A stretch of 64,000 nt of DNA from Bacteroidota bacterium (GTDB lineage Bacteria > Bacteroidota > Bacteroidia > Bacteroidales > Prolixibacteraceae), in NCBI GenBank assembly GCA_023251455.1, contig JAHEYT010000034.1:48416-112415 (forward strand), written 5' to 3'. Shown here one piece after another: positions 26,414 to 36,900 of the stretch (position 1 is the first letter of the stretch; every line of letters begins with the position of its first letter). A program made the translations under genes and the position numbers. The notes below the pieces were generated by a model. It saw only the letters and a program-made list of their open reading frames with translations. It did no database searches and was not told where the DNA came from.

Positions 26414-26762
26414 AGCTTTTAAATTATTGGGCTTTTAATAGGTCATACAAGTTTAAAAATAATTACATCAATACTGATCGTGACTAAAAGGTATAATGCA
26501 GTTGGGTCGAAAACATTCCAGCTTTATTTGACGACCAATTGTAAAAAATATTCGATTTTTCAAGAAACTGATTTTGTTGAATTTTATGCTGTTTTGTATA
26601 ACTGTCAGGTGTACAATGTGATATGTGTGGATGAATTTAAATTTAATCTTTTTTAACATTTGACAGCTAACTTTTTAGTCAGGGTATCGGTATAGGAGTT
26701 ACAATTTGAGCTTAATTTGATTCAAATGTTTAGAATATTCAATCACAAATAATTCCTGATTT
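26414..26762. other. Divergent intergenic region, no feature recognised
   Basis: This 349-base AT-rich gap lies between the permease (minus) and the pRiA4b-type gene (plus). It must hold both promoters, but I found no exact TAnnTTTG element; several near matches have one base too many or too few in the spacer. No hairpin or repeat stands out. Confidence 0.5.
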
Positions 26763-27275
26763 ATGATTTGTATTTTCGAAATTTCATCTTTAGAGGCTCC
26801 TGATTTTAAAAGATTGATTCATGTTGGATCAGGAAATACGTTTGAAGAGCTACACCGGACAATACAAAACACTTCAAATTTCGACCAATCTCAGCTGGCT
26901 TCATTTTTTATAACTGACGATCATTGGAAAAGACAGATTGAAATCAGTCCTCTCGATTCAGGTAAAAAGAGTACGAAAGTACTTAGTATGCGAAATACAA
27001 AATTGGATGAATATATATCGGAAATCGGGCAAAAGTTAGTTTACGTCTTTGATTTCTTTAATGAACGTTTTTTATACATAGAATTAAAGGAGAAACTTAT
27101 GAAAACTGATTTAAAAGAACCATTTGTTGCTTACGAGAAAGGCAATGCGCCAAGTCAATTTTTAATCAATGATCTGGAAAATCCTGGAGTTGAATTGATG
27201 GAGAAGGACGAATCTTATAAAAGTTTCGGAGATCTGGAAGACTATTATGAGATTTTTGGAGAAATGGATGCATAA
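26763..27275 (+). CDS. Plasmid pRiA4b ORF-3-like protein (TnpR-like family)
   Basis: The 170-residue protein fits the PRiA4_ORF3-like family: an N-terminal beta-strand with FKRLIHVGSGNTFEELHRTI, then SFFITDDHWKRQIEISPLD, and a C-terminal acidic tail. The family is named after a plasmid gene, and members occur as passenger genes of mobile elements and as chromosomal genes in Bacteroidota; molecular function is unknown. Here no transposase is near and the gene has its own terminator, so it is probably a resident chromosomal gene. The acidic tail (GDLEDYYEIFGEMD) is a common end in Bacteroidota members. Confidence 0.72.
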   Translation: MICIFEISSLEAPDFKRLIHVGSGNTFEELHRTIQNTSNFDQSQLASFFITDDHWKRQIEISPLDSGKKSTKVLSMRNTKLDEYISEIGQKLVYVFDFFNERFLYIELKEKLMKTDLKEPFVAYEKGNAPSQFLINDLENPGVELMEKDESYKSFGDLEDYYEIFGEMDA

Positions 27276-27280
27276 CAAAT

Positions 27281-27308
27281 GGGGACTTTAAAGTCCCCTT
27301 CTTTTTTG
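27281..27308 (+). terminator. Terminator of the pRiA4b-like gene
   Basis: GGGGACTT and AAGTCCCC form the stem, followed by TTCTTTTTTG. It lies 6 bases after the stop. Confidence 0.8.
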
Positions 27309-27318
27309 TATTAATCCT

Positions 27319-27326
27319 TATCTTTG
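27319..27326 (+). promoter_or_regulatory. -7 box for the miaA operon
   Basis: TATCTTTG matches TAnnTTTG. It contains the TTG at 27324, so that TTG belongs to the promoter and not to a start codon; transcription would begin near 27333, before the ATG at 27348. Confidence 0.5.
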
Positions 27327-27347
27327 TCGCTCAACCAATTGATTAGG

Positions 27348-28256
27348 ATGGATACATTAATTATAGTTTTGGGACCTACCGGAGTTGGAAAATCAGATAT
27401 CAGTATTCAATTAGCCAAACATTATCATACAGAAATTATATCAGCCGATTCCCGCCAGTTTTTTCGGGAACTTTCCATTGGCACAGCGGTTCCTTCTGCC
27501 GATGATCTGAGAATGGTGCCCCATCATTTTATCCAGACCAAATCAATTCATGAATATTACAATGTCAGCGAATACGAAACTGAAGCGTTGCAGCTTATTG
27601 GTGAGCTTTTCAAGCGAATAAATCCTGTTGTACTTACCGGCGGTTCGATGTTGTATGTCGATACTATTTGCAACGGAATCGATGACATTCCTACTGTTGA
27701 TCCTGAAATTAGGGGTGAAGTAATCGGTTGGTATGAGAAAAATGGGATAGATGCGCTACGGCAACGACTTTTGGAAGTTGATCCTGAGTACTATCAAATT
27801 GTTGATCTGAATAACCCGAAGAGAATGCTCCATGCCATCGAAATTCATCAAATGACAGGTTTACCGATTACTTCTTTTCGAAAAAAAACAATCAAAGAAA
27901 GACCATTCCATATTATAAAAGTCGGAATTAATCAGGACCGAAAAATCCTGTACGAACGAATTAATCAGCGTGTTTTAAAGATGATGGATGCCGGTCTTCT
28001 GGAAGAAGCAAAGGCTGTTTATCCGCATCGAAAGTTAAACTCACTGAACACTGTTGGATATAAGGAATTGTTCTCATATCTGGATGGTGATTGTACTTTA
28101 GAAGAAGCTATTGACCTGATTCAACGGAATACCCGCAGATATGCCCGGAAGCAATTAACCTGGTTTCGGCGCGATCAACAGATCGAGTGGTTTGAACCCA
28201 ACCAGATTTCAGAAATAGTTGACTTTGTTGACCAAAAGATGAACCATAATGAATGA
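27348..28256 (+). CDS. miaA: tRNA dimethylallyltransferase
   Basis: The 302-residue enzyme transfers a dimethylallyl group to A37 of tRNAs that read UNN codons. The P-loop GPTGVGKSD is at residues 9-17, the SADSRQFF block follows near 38-45, and LTGGSMLYVD and RNTRRYARKQLTWFR appear in the expected order. The start is ATG 27348, giving the normal N terminus; the TTG at 27324 lies in the -7 box. It is the first gene of a four-gene operon and overlaps the NUDIX gene by 8 bases. Confidence 0.95.
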   Translation: MDTLIIVLGPTGVGKSDISIQLAKHYHTEIISADSRQFFRELSIGTAVPSADDLRMVPHHFIQTKSIHEYYNVSEYETEALQLIGELFKRINPVVLTGGSMLYVDTICNGIDDIPTVDPEIRGEVIGWYEKNGIDALRQRLLEVDPEYYQIVDLNNPKRMLHAIEIHQMTGLPITSFRKKTIKERPFHIIKVGINQDRKILYERINQRVLKMMDAGLLEEAKAVYPHRKLNSLNTVGYKELFSYLDGDCTLEEAIDLIQRNTRRYARKQLTWFRRDQQIEWFEPNQISEIVDFVDQKMNHNE

Positions 28257-28719
28257 TCAGCTGCCCTCTCAATTTACAATTCGTGTTTATGCACTGATTG
28301 TGAATGAACAAAAGGAAGTTCTCGTCACTGACGAATTTCAGCTGGACATAAAAATGACCAAATTCCCCGGTGGAGGAATGCATTTTGGCGAAGGAACAAT
28401 TGATTGTTTAAAGCGGGAAATGTTGGAGGAATGTAATCAGGAAATTGAAGACATTCAGCATTTTTACACTACTGATTTTTATCAGAAAGCCTTGTTTTGG
28501 GAAGGTTATCAGCTGATAAGTATTTATTATCTGGCTAAGATCAAAGATCCTGTAAAGTTTAAATTGTCAGTTAACCCATTTGATTTTCCGGATTTGGTGA
28601 ATGGAAATCAGTCATTCCGATGGATTTCGGCTGAGAAGATTATTCCTGATGATTTTACTTTCCCAATTGATAAACATGTTGCACATTTGTTAAAAGATTA
28701 TTTGAAAGGGAAATGTTAA
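28249..28719 (+). CDS. NUDIX hydrolase
   Basis: The 156-residue protein has a complete NUDIX box, GGMHFGE-x7-REMLEECN (about residues 43-64), with the catalytic glutamates of REmLEE. It would hydrolyse a nucleoside diphosphate linked to another moiety; substrate cannot be told. It overlaps miaA by 8 bases and the following glycosyltransferase by 7, so it is translated in a coupled operon. A house-cleaning or sugar-nucleotide role would fit the glycosyltransferase and gmhA next to it. Confidence 0.88.
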   Translation: MNDQLPSQFTIRVYALIVNEQKEVLVTDEFQLDIKMTKFPGGGMHFGEGTIDCLKREMLEECNQEIEDIQHFYTTDFYQKALFWEGYQLISIYYLAKIKDPVKFKLSVNPFDFPDLVNGNQSFRWISAEKIIPDDFTFPIDKHVAHLLKDYLKGKC

Positions 28720-29861
28720 AAACCATCAAAATCATAGGACCTGCCTATCCTTACCGGGGAGGAATTGCCACTACAAATGAACGGTTGGCGCAAGAATTTG
28801 CTTCAATGGGTTTTGATGTTGAGATGGAGACTTTTATTATCCAATATCCATCTTTCCTTTTTCCGGGGAAAACTCAATACAACGAGAAACCTGCTCCTGA
28901 AAACTTAAATATTAAGCGTACCATAAATTCAATTAATCCTTTAAACTGGCTAAAAGTTGGACGAAGGATTGCCCGTGAAAAACCTGATCTGGTCATTATT
29001 CGTTACTGGTTACCTTTTCTGGCTCCATGTTTGGGAACAATTGCCGGTTTAATCCGGAAGAACAAACACTCTGTTGTTATTTGTCTGGCCGATAATGTAA
29101 TTCCTCACGAACACCGTCCAGGAGATCGTTTGCTTACCAACTATTTCATGCAACGTATTGATGGTTTGATTGCCATGTCGCAAAGTGTATTGAAGGATGG
29201 AAATTCTTTCCGGAAAAATTTGCCACAGGGTTTTTGCCCTCATCCAATTTTCGATAACTATGGAAAGAAGTTGTCGTTCGAACTGGCCAAACAAAAACTG
29301 AAATTGGATCCAAATATTCGGTATCTGCTTTTCTTTGGATTCATTCGTGATTACAAAGGACTTGATCTGTTAATCAGCGCTTTTGCGGATGAGCGACTGC
29401 GCAAATTTCCGGTCAAGCTTTTGGTCGCTGGTGAGTATTATTCGAGTCCGGAGCCGTATCTCAAATTAATTAAGGACAATAATCTGGAAGATTTTATTGA
29501 ATTGAGAACTGATTTTATTCCGGATGACGAGGTGAACCTTTATTTTAGTGCGGCAGACATGGTTGTTCAGCCCTATAAAAGTGCTACTCAAAGTGGCGTA
29601 ACTCAAATTGGATATCATTTTAACAAGCCCATGCTGGTAACCAATGTAGGTGGTTTGTCCGAGATTATTCCTGACGGAAAAATTGGATATGTGGTGGAAC
29701 CAAATAATTTGGAGATCGCCAATGCCTTGGTCGATTTTTATGAAAACGATCGGATTATCAAATTTGAATCAAACATCATAGAAGAGAAAAAGAAATTCTC
29801 CTGGGCGAATATGGCAAACACCTTCTTGTCCGTTTACAATAAAATAAAGAATCCGGAATGA
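28713..29861 (+). CDS. Glycosyltransferase family 4 (GT-B)
   Basis: The 382-residue protein begins with IIGPAYPYRGGIATTNERLA, the N-terminal glycine-rich loop of GT4 enzymes, has HRPGDRLLTNYF near 135 and a C-terminal Rossmann domain with the donor-site block FYSAADMVVQPYKSATQSG in parts (SAADMVVQPY, SATQSGV). The acceptor is unknown. The neighbour gmhA makes a heptose phosphate, so an LPS or surface glycan role is likely but inferred. It overlaps the genes on both sides by a few bases. Confidence 0.88.
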   Translation: MLKTIKIIGPAYPYRGGIATTNERLAQEFASMGFDVEMETFIIQYPSFLFPGKTQYNEKPAPENLNIKRTINSINPLNWLKVGRRIAREKPDLVIIRYWLPFLAPCLGTIAGLIRKNKHSVVICLADNVIPHEHRPGDRLLTNYFMQRIDGLIAMSQSVLKDGNSFRKNLPQGFCPHPIFDNYGKKLSFELAKQKLKLDPNIRYLLFFGFIRDYKGLDLLISAFADERLRKFPVKLLVAGEYYSSPEPYLKLIKDNNLEDFIELRTDFIPDDEVNLYFSAADMVVQPYKSATQSGVTQIGYHFNKPMLVTNVGGLSEIIPDGKIGYVVEPNNLEIANALVDFYENDRIIKFESNIIEEKKKFSWANMANTFLSVYNKIKNPE

Positions 29862-30424
29862 TAATTAAACGCATCCAACAGTCGATAGAGCTTAAAACTA
29901 AAATTCTTTCTGATGGGATTTTGATTGAACGAATTAGGGAAGCATCAGAGTTGATTATTAATGCATACCGATCAGGAAATAAAACACTCTTTTGCGGGAA
30001 TGGCGGAAGTGCTGCCGATGCACAACATTTGGCAGCCGAATTGTCCGGCAAGTTTTACCTGGACCGGGCACCAATTCATGCCGATGTTTGTCACGGGAAC
30101 AGCTCGTTTATGACAGCTGTTTCTAATGATTATGGTTTTGAAACCGCATATGCAAGGTATATTCAGGCTGTTGGCAAAATGGGAGATGTATTAGTTGCCA
30201 TTTCCACCTCAGGAAATTCAGAAAATATCATTCATGCTATTCATGAAGCTCGCAAAATTGGGTTTAAATGTATTTGTTTAACCGGAGCATCTGGAGGCAG
30301 AATGTCTGAATTGGCTGATGTGTTGATCAATGTGCCGTCAACTGATACTCCCCGAATCCAGGAAGTCCAAATTTTAATCGGACATATTATTTGCGAACTG
30401 GTTGAATCTGAATTGTTCGGCTAA
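29858..30424 (+). CDS. gmhA: Sedoheptulose 7-phosphate isomerase (SIS domain)
   Basis: The 188-residue protein is a SIS-domain isomerase with GNGGSAADAQHLAAEL at residues about 47-62 and the second phosphate loop AISTSGNSENI. It matches GmhA, which converts sedoheptulose 7-phosphate to D-glycero-D-manno-heptose 7-phosphate for LPS core or S-layer glycans. The length is usual. It starts 4 bases inside the glycosyltransferase gene (ATGA-type overlap), closing the operon. The other heptose genes (hldE, gmhB) are not in this window. Confidence 0.88.
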   Translation: MIIKRIQQSIELKTKILSDGILIERIREASELIINAYRSGNKTLFCGNGGSAADAQHLAAELSGKFYLDRAPIHADVCHGNSSFMTAVSNDYGFETAYARYIQAVGKMGDVLVAISTSGNSENIIHAIHEARKIGFKCICLTGASGGRMSELADVLINVPSTDTPRIQEVQILIGHIICELVESELFG

Positions 30425-30430
30425 GCCCGT

Positions 30431-30542
30431 CGTTTTAGTGCATTCAAATCCGTTCGCTAAAGCGAACGGCAAAGGATAATGCATTAAACGAGAGAATATG
30501 CTGATTGGAGCGTTATCCTTTGCCGTCACATTCATGTGACGG
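30431..30542. repeat. Structured intergenic palindromic repeat
   Basis: Several nested palindromes lie here. Hairpin 1 has arms CCGTTCGC and GCGAACGG (30450-30457, 30462-30469). Hairpin 2 has arms CCGTCACAT and ATGTGACGG (30523-30531, 30534-30542). A longer pair, 30467-30482 with 30510-30525, matches at 15 of 16 positions, and 30431-30444 is nearly complementary to 30479-30491. Alternative folds are thus possible. It resembles a REP/BIME-like element between gmhA and the gapA terminator. Confidence 0.6.
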
Positions 30543-30580
30543 ACATGCAAAATATATTATTTCCGGGCTTTAGCCCAAAC

Positions 30581-30608
30581 AAAAAAGGCAGCTCTTTCGA
30601 ACTGCCTT
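30581..30608. terminator. Bidirectional terminator after gapA and gmhA
   Basis: AAGGCAG and CTGCCTT form the stem; on the minus strand a TTTTTT run follows, serving gapA, whose stop is at 30633. Confidence 0.75.
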
Positions 30609-30632
30609 TGGTATTTTATCTGAAATTCAGAA

Positions 30633-31688
<1,056 letters not shown>

Positions 31689-31741
31689 TCAGACCTATTT
31701 GATTTAGGCCATACAAAATAAATACTTAAATTCAGAAACGT

Positions 31742-31749
31742 CAAATTTA
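31742..31749 (-). promoter_or_regulatory. -7 box for gapA
   Basis: Minus-strand TAAATTTG matches TAnnTTTG. It implies a gapA leader of about 95 bases. No -33 TTG is seen. Confidence 0.4.
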
Positions 31750-31937
31750 TTTCTGAAGATGACATTTTTTGTTGCAGAGTTTAATTTTTAGTTAATGTAG
31801 CGAAAGCTGTAAGGCATGAGAATTTGCTCCTAATCTCGTTTGCAAACTATTGTGTACCCACCTATTCGAAAGTTCGGAGCCTCCGGCTCTCAATGGGCTC
31901 GTGGTGATTATTCACATTCACACATAACCATCAAAGG

Positions 31938-32040
31938 AGGTTGTCTCAAAAGTTAATTTATCCTTTGGAGAATTGAATATTTGAATTCAATCTCGAATAG
32001 ACATACCAAAAAAGGCTGTCTCTACCTTTGAGACAGCCTT
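31938..32040. mobile_element. Possible MITE-like or IS-end remnant, 103 bp
   Basis: Left end AGGTTGTCTCAAA (31938-31950) and right end TTTGAGACAGCCT (32028-32040) are inverted repeats with 12 of 13 matches; a third copy of the core (AGGCTGTCTC, 32015-32024) pairs with the right end as a hairpin. I recall AGGCTGTCTCAAAAG-like ends from several insertion sequences. No transposase is present, so this would be a non-autonomous remnant. Confidence 0.35.
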
Positions 32041-32044
32041 TTTT
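32009..32044. terminator. Bidirectional terminator of the DUF6261 gene
   Basis: AAAAAAGGCTGTCTC and GAGACAGCCTTTTTT flank a short loop, with A- and T-runs on each side. It ends 10 bases before the DUF6261 stop. Confidence 0.8.
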
Positions 32045-32054
32045 GCTTGCTGTA

Positions 32055-32798
32055 TTATTCAGTTTTAACAGGGCCTGCTTCTTCTTCCTTGTCTTTTTTG
32101 TGGACTAGGCGGGCGTAGGTTTTACGCAGTTCGTCCAGTTGATTAAACAGTGTGATGAGGATATTGGAGGGAGTGTAATTAACTGCTTGTTCCAGGGCAA
32201 GGCAAAACTGATCGTAGCTTTTGGCGGTTGCCGATTTCAGGCTACTGGCCGAAGGACCTTCAACGGCTGAAACCTGCTCGTTACGAGTTTGGTACACGAC
32301 GCTTAATGCGGTATTGGCGGTTTCGAGTCCGGCCATCATGTCAATAATGCCAACGGTTACAGCGTGTGTTTTCAATGTTTCGTTGGCATTGAACTTGACA
32401 AACATCTCTTTCATAAGGCTTATCTGCGTGTTCAAAGGCTTTGTGTCGGTGTCCCAATACGGGTTGAGAAAGATTTTCAGCGCATTGGCTGCCGCTTTCT
32501 TTTCAGGGTTGCGACCTTGCAGGTGGGTGTTCACATTGCGCTTGATTTCAGCAAACCGGTCATCGCAATCGAGGTCAAGTTCGGTTACTTGTGCGGTCAG
32601 TCCGCTCTTCAACACCTTTTTCAGTTGTAGGCCCATGGCATTGTTATCGGTTTCGAGGTGCCCAAGTATTACTTTGGGCAATTCGCCTATGCTTTCCCGA
32701 ATAGGGCTGGCGCATTCAATGGTCGATTTGCTGAGCGAAAATAAATCATCGATTTTTAATCGAATTGGGTACAAGGCATAAAAACTTTTAGTTTCCAT
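32055..32798 (-). CDS. DUF6261 family protein
   Basis: The 247-residue soluble protein is all-helical in appearance and matches DUF6261, a family I know only from Bacteroidota. Marks include an N-terminal FYALYPIRLKIDDL, repeated Thr/Asn-rich turns, the central KAAANALKIFLNPYWDTDTK and a charged C-terminal tail (RLVHKKDKEEE). Function is unknown. Family members are frequently present in several copies per genome and sit beside repeated intergenic DNA, which is also seen here: five imperfect 42-base repeats lie immediately upstream. Confidence 0.75.
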   Translation of the reverse strand: METKSFYALYPIRLKIDDLFSLSKSTIECASPIRESIGELPKVILGHLETDNNAMGLQLKKVLKSGLTAQVTELDLDCDDRFAEIKRNVNTHLQGRNPEKKAAANALKIFLNPYWDTDTKPLNTQISLMKEMFVKFNANETLKTHAVTVGIIDMMAGLETANTALSVVYQTRNEQVSAVEGPSASSLKSATAKSYDQFCLALEQAVNYTPSNILITLFNQLDELRKTYARLVHKKDKEEEAGPVKTE

Positions 32799-32884
32799 AA
32801 CGGTTTTTTAAAAAGGGTATATAAAAAAACATTCATTGATAGTTCCAAATTTTGAACAACCTAACCGTTGAAAAATTTCGAAAA

Positions 32885-33091
32885 CACCAACCCGACTCCT
32901 TTTAGCCTCCTGAAATTTTTCCGAAACACCAACTGCTCCTATTTTGCCTTCTGAAATTTTACAAAGGCACCAACCCGATCCATTTTAACCTTGTGAAATT
33001 TTACAAAGGACTAACCAATTCCATTTGGCCTTTTGAAATTTAATAAAGCCTCCAACTCGATCCATTTTAACCTTATGAAATTTTTCCGAAG
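32885..33091. repeat. Five imperfect 42-bp tandem repeats
   Basis: Units start at 32885, 32927, 32968, 33010 and 33050 with lengths 42, 41, 42, 40 and 42. The consensus is roughly CACCAACCCGATCCATTTTA followed by ACCTTNTGAAATTTTNCAAAGG. A partial degenerate unit precedes the first. On the minus strand parts are open (FVKFHKVK-like), but stop codons break each frame, so it is not an intact coding repeat. Confidence 0.75.
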
Positions 33092-33456
33092 TTTCGTAAA
33101 TGCATTTTTTTCGCCTGTAAAAATTTGTATGCGCTATTTTCAATGCTATTTTCGCCTTGGAACCAAAGTTGAACTAATGCCGATTGTATGTTTCTGATGA
33201 ATAATAAAAATGACTTGTACCAATTTAACAAATAAATGGCAGAAATAATAATAACTCGGAAAATATTTAGGATTTTTCAATAATTAGGTTGTCTGCTCTA
33301 TCCCTCGTTTGCAACAAGGGGCAGAATCATTTTACTTTCAGAAGCAAAAATCATCGACAAACTATCCATGCGAAATCAAATATTCGATTCTCAGCGAGGT
33401 TAAAATGCTTTACTTTCCTTGATTTTAATGAATTAGAAGAGATTTTGCAGTCTATG

Positions 33457-33489
33457 AATTTAACTGATCTGGAAAAAATCAGTTAAATT
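33457..33489. repeat. AT-rich 12-bp inverted repeat
   Basis: AATTTAACTGAT (33457-33468) and ATCAGTTAAATT (33478-33489) are perfectly complementary with a 9-base loop. No T-run follows. It could be a weak terminator or a regulator site. Confidence 0.45.
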
Positions 33490-33840
33490 TCTTCATTCTG
33501 TAATAAATATTAAGTTATGAAGTAGGGTAAATTTATTTTAGATTGTATTTATACAGATTTTATTGGCTGAAAGTAAAAAAAATCTTAGGAGCTATATAAT
33601 GACTAATGGAAAAATAACCATTAAAAATTATTTTATTTTAGAGCCATATATCAATAATTAGTGTAATTTTAGACTGCTTTGGTATGCATCGTTTTTCACG
33701 ATCTTTCCAGACTGTTAAACATTTAAAATTGAGGGTATGAGTTATTTTTGTTTTGACTCAGGATGAGTGAAAACTTCGCAATACGTAGTAAAATAAGTCT
33801 GTCTGGCGGATAAAAATTTTATTTTTATCGGTTTATGTTG

Positions 33841-33870
33841 TTGTACATTGGCGATATTTTTATACGTTTG
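33841..33870 (+). promoter_or_regulatory. Bacteroidota promoter of the SprB-like adhesin
   Basis: TTG at 33841-33843 and TACGTTTG at 33863-33870 match the -33/-7 consensus with 19 bases between. Transcription would start near 33877, giving a leader of about 100 bases before the ATG at 33976. Confidence 0.7.
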
Positions 33871-33975
33871 CATTATAAAGACTGTAATAGAATCACTAAA
33901 ACAGAATATAAAAATAAAAATGAATTATAAAATTCAATCAATCAATCAATTAAGTTCAATTAAAAAACAAATGCT

Positions 33976-36900
33976 ATGAGAAAATCATTTACACGGCTTT
34001 TTGGATTTTTACTATTGAGCGTTATGATGTTGTTCTCTTCAGGGCTTATAGCCCAAGAGGCGCAAAAGACGGTGGAGCTTTATGCTGGTTCCGTAGATGC
34101 ATGTTATAACGTAAACGATAGTTACACCAGTAAAATTTCCGTCAGGGATTTTATTGGTATTAAGAGCTTTGCGATCCAATTAAAATTCGATCCGACAAAG
34201 TTCGTTTACAAGAATTATGCTCTAACTACTGCTGGTGCCTCTCTTGCAGGTACAACTGTTGTCGTTGACAATGTTGGTGGTACTGTTGACTTTGCATGGT
34301 CTGGTACCACATCTGTTACTATTGGAGATAATTCAAAAACAGACATTATTAATGTTAATTTTGGTGTCGTTGGCGGTGCAAATGCAACTGCTGATTTATT
34401 TGCATCAGCATTAACATGGAATTCTGCCAGCTTTTATTATGCCCCTTTAGATGGAGGTTCTGATAAAATCAGAACTACTAGTCTTTTAGGAGGTACTGCA
34501 ACTGTAACAGTGGCTTATCCAACTGTTCAATACACGGTTACACCTGCAACTTGTGATGGTGGTCAGGCTAATATTACAGTTACCAGTCCGGTTGGTGCTG
34601 GATTGTATTATTATTTTAATGGTTCTACTACTTCTTCTACAACACCTGTTGCAACGTCACAGGCTCCTTCAACTGCCTATGTTCGCGTTGTGGATGCTAG
34701 CGGTTGTGCTTCTCATTTAATTACTATTCCAGTTGCTGCTACTTCTCCACTTGTTATTAATAGTGTTACAGTTGAAGATGCCAAATGTAAAGGTGGTAAT
34801 GGTGAAATTCAAGTTAGCGCTACTGGGGGTACTGGACCATATACCTATTGGGTTGTTCCAACTTTAGAGATGCCTTATTTTACTTCTGTAATCAATAGCA
34901 AGGGCAAAAATGCATCTGAATTAACAGGTTATAAATACACTAATTTCCAAATATTAAAACCAGTTGGCAGTTATTATGTAACTGTTGATGGCGCTGGTGG
35001 TTGTAATAATTTAATTTTTTCAGGAATTCCTAGTGCAAATCCAGCTTGGCAGACTGCCTTAGTTGGTGAGCCTGCAACTGCTGTTAGTTTTACTGCTTCA
35101 GTAACTACTCCTATTACTTGCAATGGTTCTGCTGATGGTGTAATCACGGTATCTGCCCCATCTGGTGGCACTGTCTCATCAACTGCTGGTTATATGATTT
35201 CAAAAGATGGTGTTAATTGGGCTGCTGTTAGCACAACAACACCTACTACTTATAGTTCATTAGCTGCCGGAACATATACAATTACTGTAAAAGACGGTAA
35301 TGGTTGTTCAACTTCTCATGCAGTTGTTGTTAGTCAGCCTGACGCTATTGCATTTACTTTAGCTTATGGTGACGCAACATGTGCTGGTGGCGCTACTGGT
35401 TCGGTTACTATTACTTCTGTAACTGGCGGAACAGCTCCTTATGAATTTGCTGTTGCTTTAACAACAGCTGGACAGACAGGCTTAACCTGGAGTTCAACCA
35501 CAGTTCAGGCTCTTGGCCTTACTGCTAATTATTATAGTGTATGGGTTAAAGATGCCAAAGGTTGTATTAAAGCATTTGCTAATCAGGATGGTAGTGGTAA
35601 TATTTTACCAATTCAGGCTCCTGGTGCATTGGCTTTCACAACTAGCGCTGATAACGCTGCTGCTTACGAAGTGGCTTGTAATGGTGGTTCTTACACTTTA
35701 ACTGTTACTGCTACTGGTGGTACTGCTCCATATGCATATTCTTATAATGGTGGTGCAACGACTACTTCAACTACTTATTTTATGTCAGGTCTTGTTGCTG
35801 ATGGTACAGTTACTGTAACTGTTACTGATGCTAATAACTGTCCTGTAAGTAAATTAGTAACTATCGATGTTCCAGAAGCATTGACTGCTACCGTAACTAC
35901 TTCTCCAGCTGTTGTAGCTCCTACTTGTCCTGGTGGCAACGATGGTCGCGCAACTGTATTTGCTGAAGGTGGTGTTGCTCCATATATGTATTCAACTGAT
36001 AATACAATTTGGTTTACTAATCCTTCATTAGCTGTTCCAGAAGGAACTACAACTATTACGGTTAAAGATTATAATGGTTGTACTACTGAAACCAGTGTAT
36101 TTGTTGATGCTTTAATAGCAAGCACACTTACAGCTACTGTAACTGATATTGATTGTCATGGTGCACAAACAGGAACTATTTCTGTTACTACCACATGGCA
36201 AGCTTCACGTACTGTGAAATACTATGTTGCTTCTACTGAAGCTGCTGTATTTACTAGTGGTACCGCATTTACTCCTGTAACGATTAATGGTGGCGCAACT
36301 ACTACACCAACTTATTTTGTTGCTGGTACTTATTATTTAGGTGCTCGTGATGAAATGGGATGCAAATCAAGTGTAGTAATGGTTACCATTAAGGAAAAAG
36401 CTGCTTTGGCTATGACCGCAGCTGTAACCGATGCTACTTGTTTTGGTTTATTTGATGGAACTTTGACTATTAATACAACTGGCGGATTTGGACAACCACA
36501 ATATGCCATTGCTAATAATGTTGAAGCTTTAAGTAGTTCAACTCTTGTATATCAGAATGTGGGCACTTGGTCTGCAACTACCTCTATTGGTAAACATGTT
36601 GTTCAGGTTCAGAGAGGAACTTACTATGTGAAAATTAAAGATGCTTGCTCTAATACTTCTTTAATTGCTGGCCCATTCCTGGTTAACGGTTATAAAGCAA
36701 TTACATTCACTGGTACTATTGCAAAAACAAACATTACCTGCAATACATTAAACGATGGTAAAATTACAGTTCCTTTAACTGGTGTTAAAGGTGGTAAACC
36801 AGAATTTGATGGAACAGGTTTCTATACATTTAAATTGGCAAAACCTGCCGGTGGTACAGTTACCAATACTACTGGTGAATTCACTGGTTTAACCGATGGT

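Larger units (their letters stand above)
32799..33975. other. Long non-coding region before the giant adhesin
   Basis: This 1177-base gap lies between the DUF6261 gene (minus) and the adhesin gene (plus). It contains five imperfect 42-base tandem repeats (32885-33091), an AT-rich 12-bp inverted repeat (33457-33489), a strong promoter (33841-33870) and a short AATC tandem tract near 33937. A 65-codon frame from TTG 33289 lacks a proper start and is probably not a gene. The rest is AT-rich without clear features. Confidence 0.6.

Noticed and set aside
26763..27275. Active mobile element because of the pRiA4b ORF-3-like gene
   Set aside because: No transposase, inverted repeats or target duplication are seen around it.
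32221..32781. 186-codon plus-strand frame opposite the DUF6261 gene
   Set aside because: It is antisense to a gene of a known family, and has no promoter or domain.
32885..33091. CRISPR array
   Set aside because: Units are imperfect, contiguous, without spacers, and no cas gene is near.
33289..33486. 65-codon open frame with TTG start in the gap before the adhesin
   Set aside because: There is no ATG, no promoter at a sensible distance and no recognisable domain; the inverted repeat at its end is not enough.
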